Positions 34,991-44,472 of a stretch of DNA of 64,000 bases are shown here, piece after piece. Origin of the DNA: a candidate division WOR-3 bacterium (lineage in GTDB: Bacteria > Hydrothermota > UBA3072); contig JBDRZZ010000002.1 of the NCBI GenBank assembly GCA_039804165.1, forward strand, positions 114,648-178,647, read 5' to 3'. The first letter of the stretch is position 1. Each line of letters starts with the position of its first letter. The translations under genes and the position numbers were made by a program. Under the pieces are notes generated by a model. It was not told the origin of the DNA and did not search any database. It was given only the letters and a program-made list of their open reading frames with translations.

Positions 34991-35795
34991 TCTTGGAACC
35001 AAAGAATTATCCAGATTTAGCAATAATCCGGAGTTTGAGAGTTTTGTTTTTTTGGAAGAATCTACGGGTAAAAAGAGGGAAGAGATTCTAACTAATGAAG
35101 AAGAACTTGATGAAAAAGCCTTTTTGAAGTTTGAGAATTATTTAAGAAGAAGAAAAGAAGGAGAACCTTGGCAATATATAATTGGCTCTACAAATTTTCT
35201 TGGTTTTAAAATTTTTATAGAGGAAGGTGTTTTTATTCCTCGACCCGAAACAGAGTTTTTGACATTTTTAGCCATTCATAAATTGAAAAATTTAAAAGCT
35301 CCTTTTATTCTTGAAATAGGAACAGGTTCGGGAGCAATATCTTTAAGTATTGCTGGTTCTTTAAAAGAAGCTAATATAATTGCTACAGATATTTCAAGGA
35401 AAGCTATAAAAATATGTAAGAAAAATTTTGATTTCCATAATCTTAGATCTTATGTGAGTATAGTTATTGCAGATTTACTAAGTTGTTTTTCAAAAGAGGA
35501 AAAGTTTGATTTAATTATTTCTAATCCTCCATATATTCCTATAGAGAATTTAAGCAGTTTGGATGAAGTTGTTAAGAAAGAGCCTATGCTGGCTCTTAAT
35601 GGAGGAGAGAATGGTGTTTATTTTATAAATAAAATATTGGAAGAAGGTTCTCTTAGATTAAGAAAAGGAGGGTATATTCTTATTGAAATTGATGAGGTTA
35701 ATTTGCCTTATATAAAGATCCCTGAAAGAATTTACGCTTCGATTTTACCTGATCAGTTTGGAAGAAATAGAATATTATTTGGGATAAGAAAATGA
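34968..35795 (+). CDS. prmC: release factor glutamine methyltransferase
   Basis: Methylates the glutamine of the GGQ motif in release factors. 275 residues with a helical N-terminal domain, SAM loop [13 protein letters not shown] near 120-132 and the glutamine-binding NPPY at 186-189. It directly follows its substrate gene prfA with a 23-base overlap, the usual pairing. The stop overlaps the nadK start by four bases. Confidence 0.96.
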   Translation: MKLREALDLGTKELSRFSNNPEFESFVFLEESTGKKREEILTNEEELDEKAFLKFENYLRRRKEGEPWQYIIGSTNFLGFKIFIEEGVFIPRPETEFLTFLAIHKLKNLKAPFILEIGTGSGAISLSIAGSLKEANIIATDISRKAIKICKKNFDFHNLRSYVSIVIADLLSCFSKEEKFDLIISNPPYIPIENLSSLDEVVKKEPMLALNGGENGVYFINKILEEGSLRLRKGGYILIEIDEVNLPYIKIPERIYASILPDQFGRNRILFGIRK

Positions 35796-36586
35796 AAAAT
35801 AAAATAATCGTTTTTTATACTCCAGGAAAAAAATATATTGAAACTGTTTTGGAAAAAATAAAAGAAGCAGCAAAGAATAATAATTATTCAGTCTCTGTAT
35901 ATAAAAAAGAAAAAGAAGAGTTAAAAGAATTTGATTTTGGAATTGCAGTTGGAGGAGATGGAACATTTCTCTGGGCAGCTTCAATTGTATGTAAATTTAA
36001 TCTACCAATTTTGGGAATAAATTTAGGGAATCTTGGTTTTCTTACTGATATTAAAAAAGAAGAAATTGATAAAGTTTTTTTGTATCTTAAAGATAAAAAT
36101 TATTACATTCAGGAGAGGTCTCTTTTAAAAGCTAATTTTAAAGGAAAAGAAGAAATAGCTTTGAATGATTGTGTTTTTTCTTCAAAGGATATTAGAGTCA
36201 TTAATTTAGATATATTTATAGATGATGAATTTGTAACTCAAATTTCAGGAGATGGACTAATTATTGCTACTCCTACAGGGTCTACCGCATATTCTCTTTC
36301 TTCTGGTGGACCGATTTTAAAACCGGATGTTGAGGCTTTTGTGATAACACCAATATCACCACACACTTTGACTTTTCGCCCTATTGTGGTTAGTTGGAAA
36401 TCTCGTATTCTTGTAAAGGTAAAAAGATCGTGTAATTTTATTTGTGACGGGCAGAGATTATTTAATCTTGATGAAGATGAAGAAGTTTTAATTAGAAAAA
36501 ATGAAAGCCCTTTGAAGGTTGTGAAAATTAAGGATTGGAAGTATTTTAGTATTTTAAGAGAAAAATTAAATTGGGGGAATAAATGA
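35792..36586 (+). CDS. nadK: NAD kinase
   Basis: Phosphorylates NAD to NADP. 264 residues with GGDGTF at 54-59, GINLGNLGFLTD and the conserved TPTGSTAYSLSSGGP segment. ATGA overlap with prmC on one side and recN on the other, so the genes are translationally coupled. The NAD-consuming sirtuin heads the same operon. Confidence 0.96.
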   Translation: MKNKIIVFYTPGKKYIETVLEKIKEAAKNNNYSVSVYKKEKEELKEFDFGIAVGGDGTFLWAASIVCKFNLPILGINLGNLGFLTDIKKEEIDKVFLYLKDKNYYIQERSLLKANFKGKEEIALNDCVFSSKDIRVINLDIFIDDEFVTQISGDGLIIATPTGSTAYSLSSGGPILKPDVEAFVITPISPHTLTFRPIVVSWKSRILVKVKRSCNFICDGQRLFNLDEDEEVLIRKNESPLKVVKIKDWKYFSILREKLNWGNK

Positions 36587-38235
36587 TTAAGGAGATGAGA
36601 ATTAGAGACTATGCTCTTATTGAACGAGTTGAATTAAATTTCTCTCCGGGTTTTAATGTCCTGACAGGTTCAACAGGTACAGGTAAGTCTATAATAATAA
36701 ATGCGCTTTCTCTTTTACTTGGAGATAAAGGAGATATAACTTCCATAAGGAGAGAAACTGATAGAGCTATTGTTGAAGGGATTTTTAATAACTCTCCACG
36801 AATAAGTAAGATTTTAGATAAATACGGAATACCAGAAGAAGAGGAACTTGTTATAAGAAGGATTATAAATAGAAAAGGAGGAGGAAGAATTTACATAAAT
36901 GGTTCTATTGCCAATATTGAGATTTTAAAAGAAATTGGGGATCTCCTTTTTGATATTCATGGTCAGCATGAGCATCAATTACTTATAAGAGAAGAAACTC
37001 ATATAGATTTTTTGGATTCTTATGGTAAATTAATGGAAGAGAGAAAATTAATGATGGAGAAATTTGATTTGCTTAAGAGTCTAAAAAGAGAACTTATAGA
37101 GATAACTTTAAAAGAAAAGGAAATAAACGAAAAGAAGGAGCTATATGAGTTTCAGAGAAATGAGTTGGATTTTATAAAATGGGAACCTAAAGAATATCAA
37201 GAACTGATAGAGGAGAAGAGAAAACTTGATAATTTTGAAGAAATAAAAGAATTAATGTATTATGCGAGTTCTTTATTAAGCGATGGAGATCAATCAATTC
37301 TGAGTAAATTGTCTTTAGTTACTTCAAATGTTAAAAGGGCGGGAGTTTTTGATAAAACCTTGGAAGAACTTGGAAGGAGATTAGAAGAAGCAAATTTGAT
37401 TCTTCAGGATTCTTCTTTGGAGCTTGACAGATATAGAGATAGGCTCTCTTATGATAAAGAGAGGCTTCTTGAACTTACAAATATAGTAGATAGAGTGGAG
37501 AATCTAAAAAGGAAGTATAAAAAAAGTTTTGAAGACCTTCTTATATTAAAGGAGGAATTAAAGAAGAAGTTTTTTGATATAGATTCCTTAAAAGAAAGGG
37601 AGAAAGAATTAATAAGAAAGATAGAAGACGAAGAGAAAAAATTTCAAGAATTAATAGATAAAGTTTCGGAAAAAAGGAAAGAGATTTCCAAAGAATTTGC
37701 CGAGAAAGTAGAAGAAGAGTTGAGAGATTTGGGCTTTGAGAAAGCTCATTTTAAAGTGGAGATAAAAGAAAAAGAAACACCAGATGAAAAAGGCAAAGAC
37801 GAAGTAAGGTTTTTATTTGAACCAAACGTAGGTGAAGGATGGAATAGACTTTCAAGTATTGCTTCAGGGGGGGAATTATCACGAGTTATGCTCGCTTTAA
37901 AATCTATTCTTTCGGATGTGGATCAAGTAGAAGGGTTAGTTTTTGATGAAATAGACTCAGGAATAGGAGGAGGTCTTGCCAAGAAAGTAGGAGAGAAAAT
38001 GAGAAAAATTGGGGAAAAAAGACAGGTCTTGTGTGTAACACATCTTCCTTCTATTGCTGCAGAAGCTAGTTTCCATATAAAAGTTGAGAAAAAAGAAAGA
38101 GAAGGGAGAACGGTTACAGAAGTTAAGGAAATCAGTGGTGATGAAAGGGTTGAAGAAATTGCAAGAATGATTTCAGGTGAAATTTCCATTGAAACAGCAA
38201 GAAGGCACGCTATTGAGCTATTAAGTAAAAAATAA
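36583..38235 (+). CDS. recN: DNA repair protein RecN
   Basis: An SMC-like ATPase for double-strand break repair. 550 residues: Walker A GSTGTGKS at 29-36 (usually GETGAGKS), two long coiled coils around residues 150-360, and a C-terminal ATPase half with ASGGELSRVMLALK and Walker B VFDEIDSGIGGG. Position after nadK is common in bacteria. It ends the cobB operon; the carAB promoter follows within 60 bases. Confidence 0.95.
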   Translation: MIKEMRIRDYALIERVELNFSPGFNVLTGSTGTGKSIIINALSLLLGDKGDITSIRRETDRAIVEGIFNNSPRISKILDKYGIPEEEELVIRRIINRKGGGRIYINGSIANIEILKEIGDLLFDIHGQHEHQLLIREETHIDFLDSYGKLMEERKLMMEKFDLLKSLKRELIEITLKEKEINEKKELYEFQRNELDFIKWEPKEYQELIEEKRKLDNFEEIKELMYYASSLLSDGDQSILSKLSLVTSNVKRAGVFDKTLEELGRRLEEANLILQDSSLELDRYRDRLSYDKERLLELTNIVDRVENLKRKYKKSFEDLLILKEELKKKFFDIDSLKEREKELIRKIEDEEKKFQELIDKVSEKRKEISKEFAEKVEEELRDLGFEKAHFKVEIKEKETPDEKGKDEVRFLFEPNVGEGWNRLSSIASGGELSRVMLALKSILSDVDQVEGLVFDEIDSGIGGGLAKKVGEKMRKIGEKRQVLCVTHLPSIAAEASFHIKVEKKEREGRTVTEVKEISGDERVEEIARMISGEISIETARRHAIELLSKK

Positions 38236-38288
38236 TTATAAATTTTGGTTGTTTCTAACTTATGCATTAAAAAAATTTTATAATCCCC

Positions 38289-38316
38289 TTGACAGAGTTA
38301 TAATAGCTTATATATT
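38289..38316 (+). promoter_or_regulatory. promoter of carAB
   Basis: TTGACA (38289-38294), 16-base spacer, TATATT (38311-38316). The leader of about 100 bases to the carA ATG contains a short open frame (38332-38439) and an attenuator-like hairpin (38377-38398). Confidence 0.7.
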
Positions 38317-38331
38317 GAAACGGGTAATTCG

Positions 38332-38439
38332 GTGAAGAAAGTAATCTTAATAATTAAAGAAGAGAAATTAGGGAATGTCTGTAAAACAGGTGTTTTTTTA
38401 ATTGGTTTTTTGAGGAATTTAGTGAATGTCAAACAATGA
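38332..38439 (+). CDS. possible leader peptide upstream of carA (35 codons)
   Basis: A GTG-started frame of 35 codons plus TGA runs through the carA leader and overlaps the carA start by 14 bases. It would encode a basic, hydrophobic peptide beginning MKKVILIIKEEKLGN. No Shine-Dalgarno sequence precedes it; the predicted transcript start is about nine bases upstream. It may be chance in A+T-rich DNA. If translated it could couple to, or regulate, carA. Confidence 0.25.
   Translation: MKKVILIIKEEKLGNVCKTGVFLIGFLRNLVNVKQ
38377..38398 (+). promoter_or_regulatory. possible transcription attenuator in the carA leader
   Basis: GTCTGT, three or four A, then ACAGGT can form a six-pair stem with two G-U pairs, followed within two bases by a run of seven T. 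It is weak but has terminator shape and sits between the promoter and carA. Confidence 0.35.
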
Positions 38440-39496
38440 AAGAATAGGGAAGCTTATCTTAGAAGACGGTTCTATTTTTGAGGGTTTTTCTTTCGGAGAA
38501 GAAAAAAATGTTAGTGGAGAAGTTGTTTTTAATACAGGAATGGTTGGTTATCCTGAGACTCTAACCGATCCTTCTTATAGAGGTCAAATTCTTGTTTTAA
38601 CTTATCCTTTAATCGGAAATTATGGGGTTCCTGGAGATGAAAGAGAAGATGGATTATTGAAGTATTTCGAATCAGAGGAGATTCAGGTTAAAGGGCTCGT
38701 CATCTCAGACCTTTCGTTTGATTATTCTCATTGGAGTGCGAGACGATCCCTTATGGATTGGTTTAAATATAGTAAAATTCCAGGTTTATATGGAATAGAT
38801 ACAAGGATGTTAACGAAAAGGTTAAGAGAAAAAGGAACAATGCTTGGTAAAATTGTATTTAATAATGAAGATATCGAATTTGATAATCCAAATGAGAGAA
38901 ATTTAGTATCCGAGGTTAGTGTAAAGGAGGTGATAGAATATAAAAGAAGTAGAAAAAGAATAGGTCTTGTTGATTGTGGAGTTAAGAATAATATAATAAG
39001 AGCTTTTTTAAAGAGAGATATATCTGTTATTAGATATCCTTGGGATTTTGACTTTACAAAGGATAAAATTGATGGAGTTTTAATCTCAAATGGTCCTGGG
39101 GATCCTAAAAAATGTGAAGCTACGATAGAAAATGTAAGAAAAGCTATTTCTAAAAATATCCCAATCCTTGGGATATGTCTCGGTTCTCAAATTCTTGGAC
39201 TTGCTGCAGGAGCTAATACCTATAAGCTAAAATATGGACATAGAGGACAGAATCAACCTTGCGTAGAAGTTGGAACAAGGCGATGTTATATTACTTCTCA
39301 AAATCATGGATATGCTGTGGATGCTAAGACACTTCCTGAGGATTGGAGAGAATGGTTTTATAATAACAATGACCAAACAAACGAAGGGATAATCCATCTC
39401 TCTAAGCCTTTCTTTGGTTCTCAATTTCATCCTGAGGCTTCTCCAGGTCCAGATGATACTGAATTTATTTTCGATTTATTTGTGAGGGCGCTTTGA
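38426..39496 (+). CDS. carA: carbamoyl phosphate synthase small subunit
   Basis: The glutaminase subunit that supplies ammonia for carbamoyl phosphate, shared by pyrimidine and arginine synthesis. 356 residues: the N-terminal CarA domain (LEDGSIFEGFSFG; TGMVGYPETLTDPSYRGQI), then a class I glutaminase with nucleophile C251 in GICLGSQ and the His/Glu pair in QFHPEASPGP. GAGGAA lies eight bases before the ATG. The stop overlaps the carB start (TTGA). Confidence 0.97.
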   Translation: MSNNERIGKLILEDGSIFEGFSFGEEKNVSGEVVFNTGMVGYPETLTDPSYRGQILVLTYPLIGNYGVPGDEREDGLLKYFESEEIQVKGLVISDLSFDYSHWSARRSLMDWFKYSKIPGLYGIDTRMLTKRLREKGTMLGKIVFNNEDIEFDNPNERNLVSEVSVKEVIEYKRSRKRIGLVDCGVKNNIIRAFLKRDISVIRYPWDFDFTKDKIDGVLISNGPGDPKKCEATIENVRKAISKNIPILGICLGSQILGLAAGANTYKLKYGHRGQNQPCVEVGTRRCYITSQNHGYAVDAKTLPEDWREWFYNNNDQTNEGIIHLSKPFFGSQFHPEASPGPDDTEFIFDLFVRAL

Positions 39497-42400
39497 TAAG
39501 AAGAGATATAAAAAAAGTTCTAATTTTAGGTTCTGGAGCAATCAGAATTGGACAAGCGGGAGAGTTTGACTATTCTGGCAGTCAGGCAATCAAAGCCCTA
39601 AAGGAAGAAGGGATAAAAACAGTTCTTATTAATCCGAATATAGCTACAATTCAAACTTCAGAATATTTAACAGATAAAATTTACTTTTTACCATTGGATG
39701 CTTATTTTGTAGAAAAAGTAATTGAGAAAGAAAGACCGGATGGAATTTTACTTGGTTTCGGAGGGCAAACTGGTTTAAATGTTGGAGCAGAATTGGGAGA
39801 AAACGGAATTTTTGAAAAATATGGAGTGGAGGTTCTTGGGACCCCGGTTGAAGTTATTTTAGACACAGAAGATAGAGCAAGATTTGTTAAGAAAATTACA
39901 GAAATAAATTTGAAAGTTCCTAAGAGTAAAGCTGTTACTGATGTTGAGGAGGCTGTTGAAGTTGGTTCTGAGATAGGATATCCTGTTATAGTCCGAATAG
40001 CTTATGCTCTTGGAGGTTTAGGTTCAGGAGTAGCCTATAAGGAAGAAGATTTAAGAATAATAGCAAAGAAAGCTTTTTCCTTTACAAAGCAAATTTTGGT
40101 TGAAGAATATCTCGATGGGTGGAAAGAGATAGAATATGAGGTTGTAAGAGATTGCTATGATAATTGTATTGTTGTGTGTTCAATGGAAAATGTTGATCCA
40201 ATGGGTATTCACACAGGAGAGAGCATTGTTGTTGCACCTGTTCAAACTTTGACAGCTTCAGAGAATTTTAAATTAAGGTCTTATACAATAAAGGTGATTA
40301 GACATCTTGGAGTTGTAGGTGAATGTAATATTCAATATGCTCTTCATCCCGAATCGGGAGATTACCGAATAATTGAAGTTAATGCAAGGTTAAGTAGGAG
40401 TTCAGCCCTTGCTTCTAAGGCGACAGGTTATCCCCTTGCTTTTATTGCTGCTAAACTTGCTTTAGGTTATAGTTTAATCGAATTAAGGAATGCTATTACG
40501 AAGGAAACATCTGCTTGTTTTGAGCCTGCAATAGATTACGTTGTTCTAAAGTATCCGAGATGGGACTTGCAAAAATTTAAAAGAGTTAGTTTCAATATAG
40601 GTTCCGAAATGAAATCTGTTGGAGAAGTAATGGCAATAGGAAGGAGCTTTGAGGAAGTCCTCCAGAAGGCTATTAGAATGTTAGAGGTTGGAATGAATGG
40701 GGTTGTTTGTAATGATATAAAATTTGAGGATTTGGAAAAAGAGTTAAAAGAGCCAACAGATAAGAGAATTTTTGCAATTGTTGAAGCAATTAAAAGAGGT
40801 TACCCAATACAAGAAATATATAAGCTTTCGAAGGTAGATCCATGGTTTTTGTATAAAATAAAAAACATAATTGATGTAGAGGAAAAAATAAAAGGAAAGA
40901 AACTTGAAGAAATTTCTGAAGAGCTTTTAAAAGAGGCAAAAAGAAAAGGTTTTTCAGATAAACAAATCGCAATTCTTACAGGTTCAACCGAATTAGAAGT
41001 TAGAGAAACAAGAAAAAAGAAAAAAATTGTTCCTTATGTTAAACAGATAGATACTCTTGCTGGAGAGTATCCTGCTAAGACTAATTATTTATATCTTACA
41101 TATAATGCTTCTGAGGATGACCTTGAATTTAATGAGAAAAATCAAGTTATTGTTCTTGGGGGAGGAGCTTACCGGATTGGTTCTTCTGTGGAATTTGATT
41201 GGTGTTGCGTAAATGCTGTCTCCACACTTAGAAATTTGAATTATAAAGCAATAATGGTAAATTACAACCCAGAAACCGTTAGCACTGATTACGATATTTG
41301 TGACAAATTGTATTTTGAAGAGATGAGTTTTGAGCGAGTTTTGGATATATATGAGAAAGAGAAACCATTAGGAATAATTGTATCTATGGGCGGACAGATT
41401 CCTAATAACCTTGCCTTACCTTTATATAAGAGCGGGGTTAAGATTCTTGGCACATCTCCTATTGATATTGATAGAGCTGAAGACCGACACAAATTTTCAA
41501 AATTACTTGACGAGCTTGGAATCTCGCAACCTCCCTGGAGAGAAGTAACTTCAATTAAAGACGCAGAAGACTTTGCGAAAGAAGTTGGGTATCCTGTTTT
41601 GGTTCGTCCAAGTTATGTTTTAAGTGGAGCTGCAATGAGTATTGTCCTAAGTGAGGAAGAATTAGAAGGTTATCTTAAGAGGGCTTCAGAAGTAAGTAGA
41701 GAACATCCTGTGGTTATAAGTAAATTTATTACAGGAGCAAAAGAAATAGAAATTGACGCTGTCGCCAATAAAGGGGAATTGTATTGCTATGCTATATCTG
41801 AACATGTTGAGAATGCAGGGGTTCACTCTGGAGATGCAACAATGGTATTTCCTCCTCAGAGAACTTACTTAGAAACAATGAGGAGAATAAAAATAATTGC
41901 AAAGAAAGTAGCAAGAGCTTTGAATATCACAGGACCTTTTAATATCCAGTTTATTGCAAAAGATAACGAAGTAAAAGTTATAGAATGTAACCTGAGGGTT
42001 TCAAGAAGTTTTCCGTTCGTTTCTAAATTTCTTAAAATTAACTTTATTGAGGCTGCAACGAAGATAATAATGGGGAAGAAAGTCCCTCCTTTAAAAAGCT
42101 CTGCTTTTGATCTTGATTATGTAGGTGTTAAGGCTCCTCAGTTTTCCTTTTCGAGATTAAAAGGTTCTGATCCAATTCTTGGCGTAGAGATGACTTCTAC
42201 TGGGGAAGTGGGATGTCTTGGGGATGACTTTAATGAAGCTTTTCTGAAAAGTTTAATCTCTGTTGGTTTTAGAATCCCCAAAAAGTCAATTTTACTTTCC
42301 ACAGGTCCTATTGATAGTAAAGCAGAATTCTTAGAAAGCACAAGAATTCTGAAAGATATGGGATTTGAACTTTATGCGACTAAAGGGACTGCCGATTTTA

Positions 42401-42681
42401 TGAAAAGTAATGGAATAGAAGCAAAAGTTCTCCACTGGCCTTTAGAGAAAAAAGAACCTAATACCCTAACTTATATTGCGGATGGCAAGATTGATTTAGT
42501 GATAAATATTCCCAAAAATATTGAGAAGGAAGAGCTTGATAACGATTACTTAATAAGACGACAAGCTGTAGATTTCAATGTTCCACTTATTACAGACTTA
42601 CAACTTGCTAAGAGATTAGTTGAAGCAATGCAAAAAACATCTCTTAGTGATCTTAAGATAAAAAGCTGGGATGAATATTGA
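39493..42681 (+). CDS. carB: carbamoyl phosphate synthase large subunit
   Basis: The 1062-residue synthase with two homologous ATP-grasp halves: the first contains ILGSGAIRIGQAGEFDYSGS, the second VLGGGAYRIGSSVEFDW, and each is followed by its own ATP-grasp domain. The C-terminal MGS-like allosteric domain (about 930-1050) is present, so the protein is full length. TTG start overlapping carA by four bases. Confidence 0.97.
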   Translation: MIRRDIKKVLILGSGAIRIGQAGEFDYSGSQAIKALKEEGIKTVLINPNIATIQTSEYLTDKIYFLPLDAYFVEKVIEKERPDGILLGFGGQTGLNVGAELGENGIFEKYGVEVLGTPVEVILDTEDRARFVKKITEINLKVPKSKAVTDVEEAVEVGSEIGYPVIVRIAYALGGLGSGVAYKEEDLRIIAKKAFSFTKQILVEEYLDGWKEIEYEVVRDCYDNCIVVCSMENVDPMGIHTGESIVVAPVQTLTASENFKLRSYTIKVIRHLGVVGECNIQYALHPESGDYRIIEVNARLSRSSALASKATGYPLAFIAAKLALGYSLIELRNAITKETSACFEPAIDYVVLKYPRWDLQKFKRVSFNIGSEMKSVGEVMAIGRSFEEVLQKAIRMLEVGMNGVVCNDIKFEDLEKELKEPTDKRIFAIVEAIKRGYPIQEIYKLSKVDPWFLYKIKNIIDVEEKIKGKKLEEISEELLKEAKRKGFSDKQIAILTGSTELEVRETRKKKKIVPYVKQIDTLAGEYPAKTNYLYLTYNASEDDLEFNEKNQVIVLGGGAYRIGSSVEFDWCCVNAVSTLRNLNYKAIMVNYNPETVSTDYDICDKLYFEEMSFERVLDIYEKEKPLGIIVSMGGQIPNNLALPLYKSGVKILGTSPIDIDRAEDRHKFSKLLDELGISQPPWREVTSIKDAEDFAKEVGYPVLVRPSYVLSGAAMSIVLSEEELEGYLKRASEVSREHPVVISKFITGAKEIEIDAVANKGELYCYAISEHVENAGVHSGDATMVFPPQRTYLETMRRIKIIAKKVARALNITGPFNIQFIAKDNEVKVIECNLRVSRSFPFVSKFLKINFIEAATKIIMGKKVPPLKSSAFDLDYVGVKAPQFSFSRLKGSDPILGVEMTSTGEVGCLGDDFNEAFLKSLISVGFRIPKKSILLSTGPIDSKAEFLESTRILKDMGFELYATKGTADFMKSNGIEAKVLHWPLEKKEPNTLTYIADGKIDLVINIPKNIEKEELDNDYLIRRQAVDFNVPLITDLQLAKRLVEAMQKTSLSDLKIKSWDEY

Positions 42682-42685
42682 ACTC

Positions 42686-42713
42686 TTGACATATTACCAA
42701 AAATGTGTATTTT
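42686..42713 (+). promoter_or_regulatory. promoter of the OmpA-like lipoprotein gene
   Basis: TTGACA (42686-42691), 16-base spacer, TATTTT (42708-42713). A strong AAAAGGAGG precedes the ATG. Confidence 0.6.
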
Positions 42714-42746
42714 TAAATCAAAGCAAATCTTAAAAGGAGGTAGATT

Positions 42747-43415
42747 ATGAAAAGAGGAGTAGTAGGAATAGTTTTAGTGCTTGTGTTAATACTGGGAGAG
42801 CTTGGTTGTGCAACCCGTCAGCAAACAGGAGCACTAGTTGGAGCAACTACAGGAGGAGTTGTTGGAGGGCTAATTGGGAAGAAGGCAGGAAATACAGCTT
42901 TAGGAGCTATCTTAGGAGCTGCAATTGGAGGTGCTGCAGGAGCCTACATTGGTCGCTATATGGATCAGCAGGCTGAAGAGATGAAACGAGATCTTGCTGG
43001 TGCAAAGATTGAGAGAGTTGGTGAAGGAATAAAGATTACTTTTGATTCTGGAATACTCTTTGATACAGGAAAATCAACATTAAAGCCAGAAAGTATGGAA
43101 GAATTGAAAAAACTTGCGAGAATATTAAATAAGTATAAAGATACCAATATATTGCTGGAAGGACATACAGATGCTATAGGTTCAGAAGAATATAATCTTG
43201 ATTTGTCTCAAAGAAGGGCTCAATCAGTAGCAAATTATCTTGCCAGTTTGGGAGTTGATCCTACTCGTTTTACAGTGATGGGTTATGGAGAACAACAGCC
43301 TATTGCCAGCAATGAGACAGAGGAAGGTCGTAGATTAAATCGTCGTGTAGAAGTCGCAATTTACGCTAACGAACAACTCAAGAAAATTGCGGAGAAAGAA
43401 GCCGGTTCTGGATAG
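42747..43415 (+). CDS. OmpA-family lipoprotein with glycine-zipper segment
   Basis: A 222-residue outer-membrane lipoprotein: signal peptide with lipobox LGELGC (cysteine near residue 22), a glycine-zipper stretch (TTGGVVGGLIGKKAG; GAAIGGAAGAYIGRYMD) and a C-terminal OmpA domain. That domain has LEGHTDAIGSEEYNLDLSQR and ends GRRLNRRVEVAI, the peptidoglycan-binding signature. It probably ties the outer membrane to peptidoglycan, like YiaD-type proteins. It is monocistronic with its own promoter and a strong terminator. Confidence 0.92.
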   Translation: MKRGVVGIVLVLVLILGELGCATRQQTGALVGATTGGVVGGLIGKKAGNTALGAILGAAIGGAAGAYIGRYMDQQAEEMKRDLAGAKIERVGEGIKITFDSGILFDTGKSTLKPESMEELKKLARILNKYKDTNILLEGHTDAIGSEEYNLDLSQRRAQSVANYLASLGVDPTRFTVMGYGEQQPIASNETEEGRRLNRRVEVAIYANEQLKKIAEKEAGSG

Positions 43416-43447
43416 TTCCTGGTAATTAAAATCATATAATAAATAAA

Positions 43448-43484
43448 GCGGGAAAGAATAAGTTCTTACTTCTTTCCCGCTTTT
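43448..43484 (+). terminator. intrinsic terminator after the OmpA-like gene
   Basis: An eleven-base perfect stem, GCGGGAAAGAA (43448-43458) and TTCTTTCCCGC (43470-43480), an eleven-base loop and TTTT. Confidence 0.85.
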
Positions 43485-43505
43485 AAGAGATATATGAGGT
43501 ATAAT

Positions 43506-44015
43506 ATGAAAAAGAAAATATTTTATGGAATGATGATTTTTTTCTTTATAATTGGGTGTGAAGAAATTTCGGATGTCCTTACTACAATTTCTGGTAAAGT
43601 GAATTCAACGGAGTGTAAGGTTGTTCTTGCTATTAAAGGCGATGTAAATTTATTAAATTGTCTAAACGAGATAGATACTCTTAATGGTGAAGCTTTACGT
43701 GATCCCGATTTTTTTAGAGGTTATGATCTTGAGGTGGATAAAGATGGAACTTATTCTATCACAGTTTTTTCTTTCGGTTCAACTTATATAGCAGCAATTG
43801 ATGATGATGGTGTAGTTGTAGATCGTCTCGATTCTCTCGATCATATAGGTTTTTATGGTGAGGTAGATACAATAATAATGTCAGGTTATGATACGATTAT
43901 TTATAATAAACCAAAAACTATAGAAATAATGGAGAAAGTGGATCAAGAGAATATTAATATAGAAAATATGGTTGAGTATAAAAAGTTTGTGAATATTATT
44001 AATACAATTTTTTAA
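43506..44015 (+). CDS. lipoprotein of unknown function
   Basis: 169 residues from the ATG at 43506, which has GAGGT just upstream; an ATG four codons earlier is also open. The signal MKKKIFYGMMIFFFIIGC ends in a lipobox cysteine. The mature part has a short beta-rich domain (ISGKVNSTECKVVLAIKG; DGTYSITVFSFGSTYIAA) and an acidic, Asp-rich middle. I recognise no family; the ISGKV opening resembles carboxypeptidase-regulatory-like beta domains. It lies between a terminator and the tmRNA gene. Confidence 0.65.
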   Translation: MKKKIFYGMMIFFFIIGCEEISDVLTTISGKVNSTECKVVLAIKGDVNLLNCLNEIDTLNGEALRDPDFFRGYDLEVDKDGTYSITVFSFGSTYIAAIDDDGVVVDRLDSLDHIGFYGEVDTIIMSGYDTIIYNKPKTIEIMEKVDQENINIENMVEYKKFVNIINTIF

Positions 44016-44057
44016 TTAATTTCTTTCTTAATATTCTTTAATTTCTAAAAATAGGGG

Positions 44058-44086
44058 TTGACTTATATTGATTAGATTATTAATAT
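44058..44086 (+). promoter_or_regulatory. promoter of tmRNA
   Basis: TTGACT (44058-44063), 17-base spacer, TAATAT (44081-44086), ending 14 bases before the mature 5' end of tmRNA. Confidence 0.7.
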
Positions 44087-44100
44087 ATAAAATAAACAAT

Positions 44101-44454
44101 GGGGGCGAATTGGATCTCGACGGAATACTGCTGGATTGTAAGTGGCACGCCGAGTTGTCATAACTCGTTAAACTGTGACATTTATAATAAATGGCAATCT
44201 CAATTATGCCATGGCAGCTTAATAAAAAGCTGCCCGTCCTCTTTAGAGTCTTCTCCTTACTCTAAAGAAGGGCGTCATAAAAAGGAGATAGGTTACAAAA
44301 ATCCGCCAGTATTTTTGTAACCGAATTTAAAACTGGCTGAGCTATTCTAATCCTGTGATTGGGTAAAGGAATAGCGAGAAGAGAAACAATCACTAAGCGT
44401 GTAGAAGCTTACAAACAGGTATTTCGGACGCGGGTTCGATTCCCGCCGCCTCCA
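44101..44454 (+). ncRNA. ssrA: transfer-messenger RNA
   Basis: Rescues stalled ribosomes. The 5' end GGGGGCG pairs with CGCCTCC (44447-44453), the T arm GCGGG-TTCGATT-CCCGC sits at the 3' end, and the discriminator is A44454; CCA is not encoded. The tag frame reads GNLNYAMAA from GGC at 44193 to 44219 and ends in TAATAA, followed by the GCAGC...GCTGC hairpin and pseudoknot-like segments. The resume codon appears to be glycine (GGC) rather than alanine. One-piece form. DivIVA follows after 18 bases. Confidence 0.95.
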
Positions 44455-44472
44455 CTTTAAAAAGGAGGTTTT

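Noticed and set aside
44099-44320. A 73-codon plus-strand open frame starting at the tmRNA 5' end
   Set aside because: It lies wholly inside tmRNA, whose ends, tag frame and hairpins are clear; the frame is incidental.
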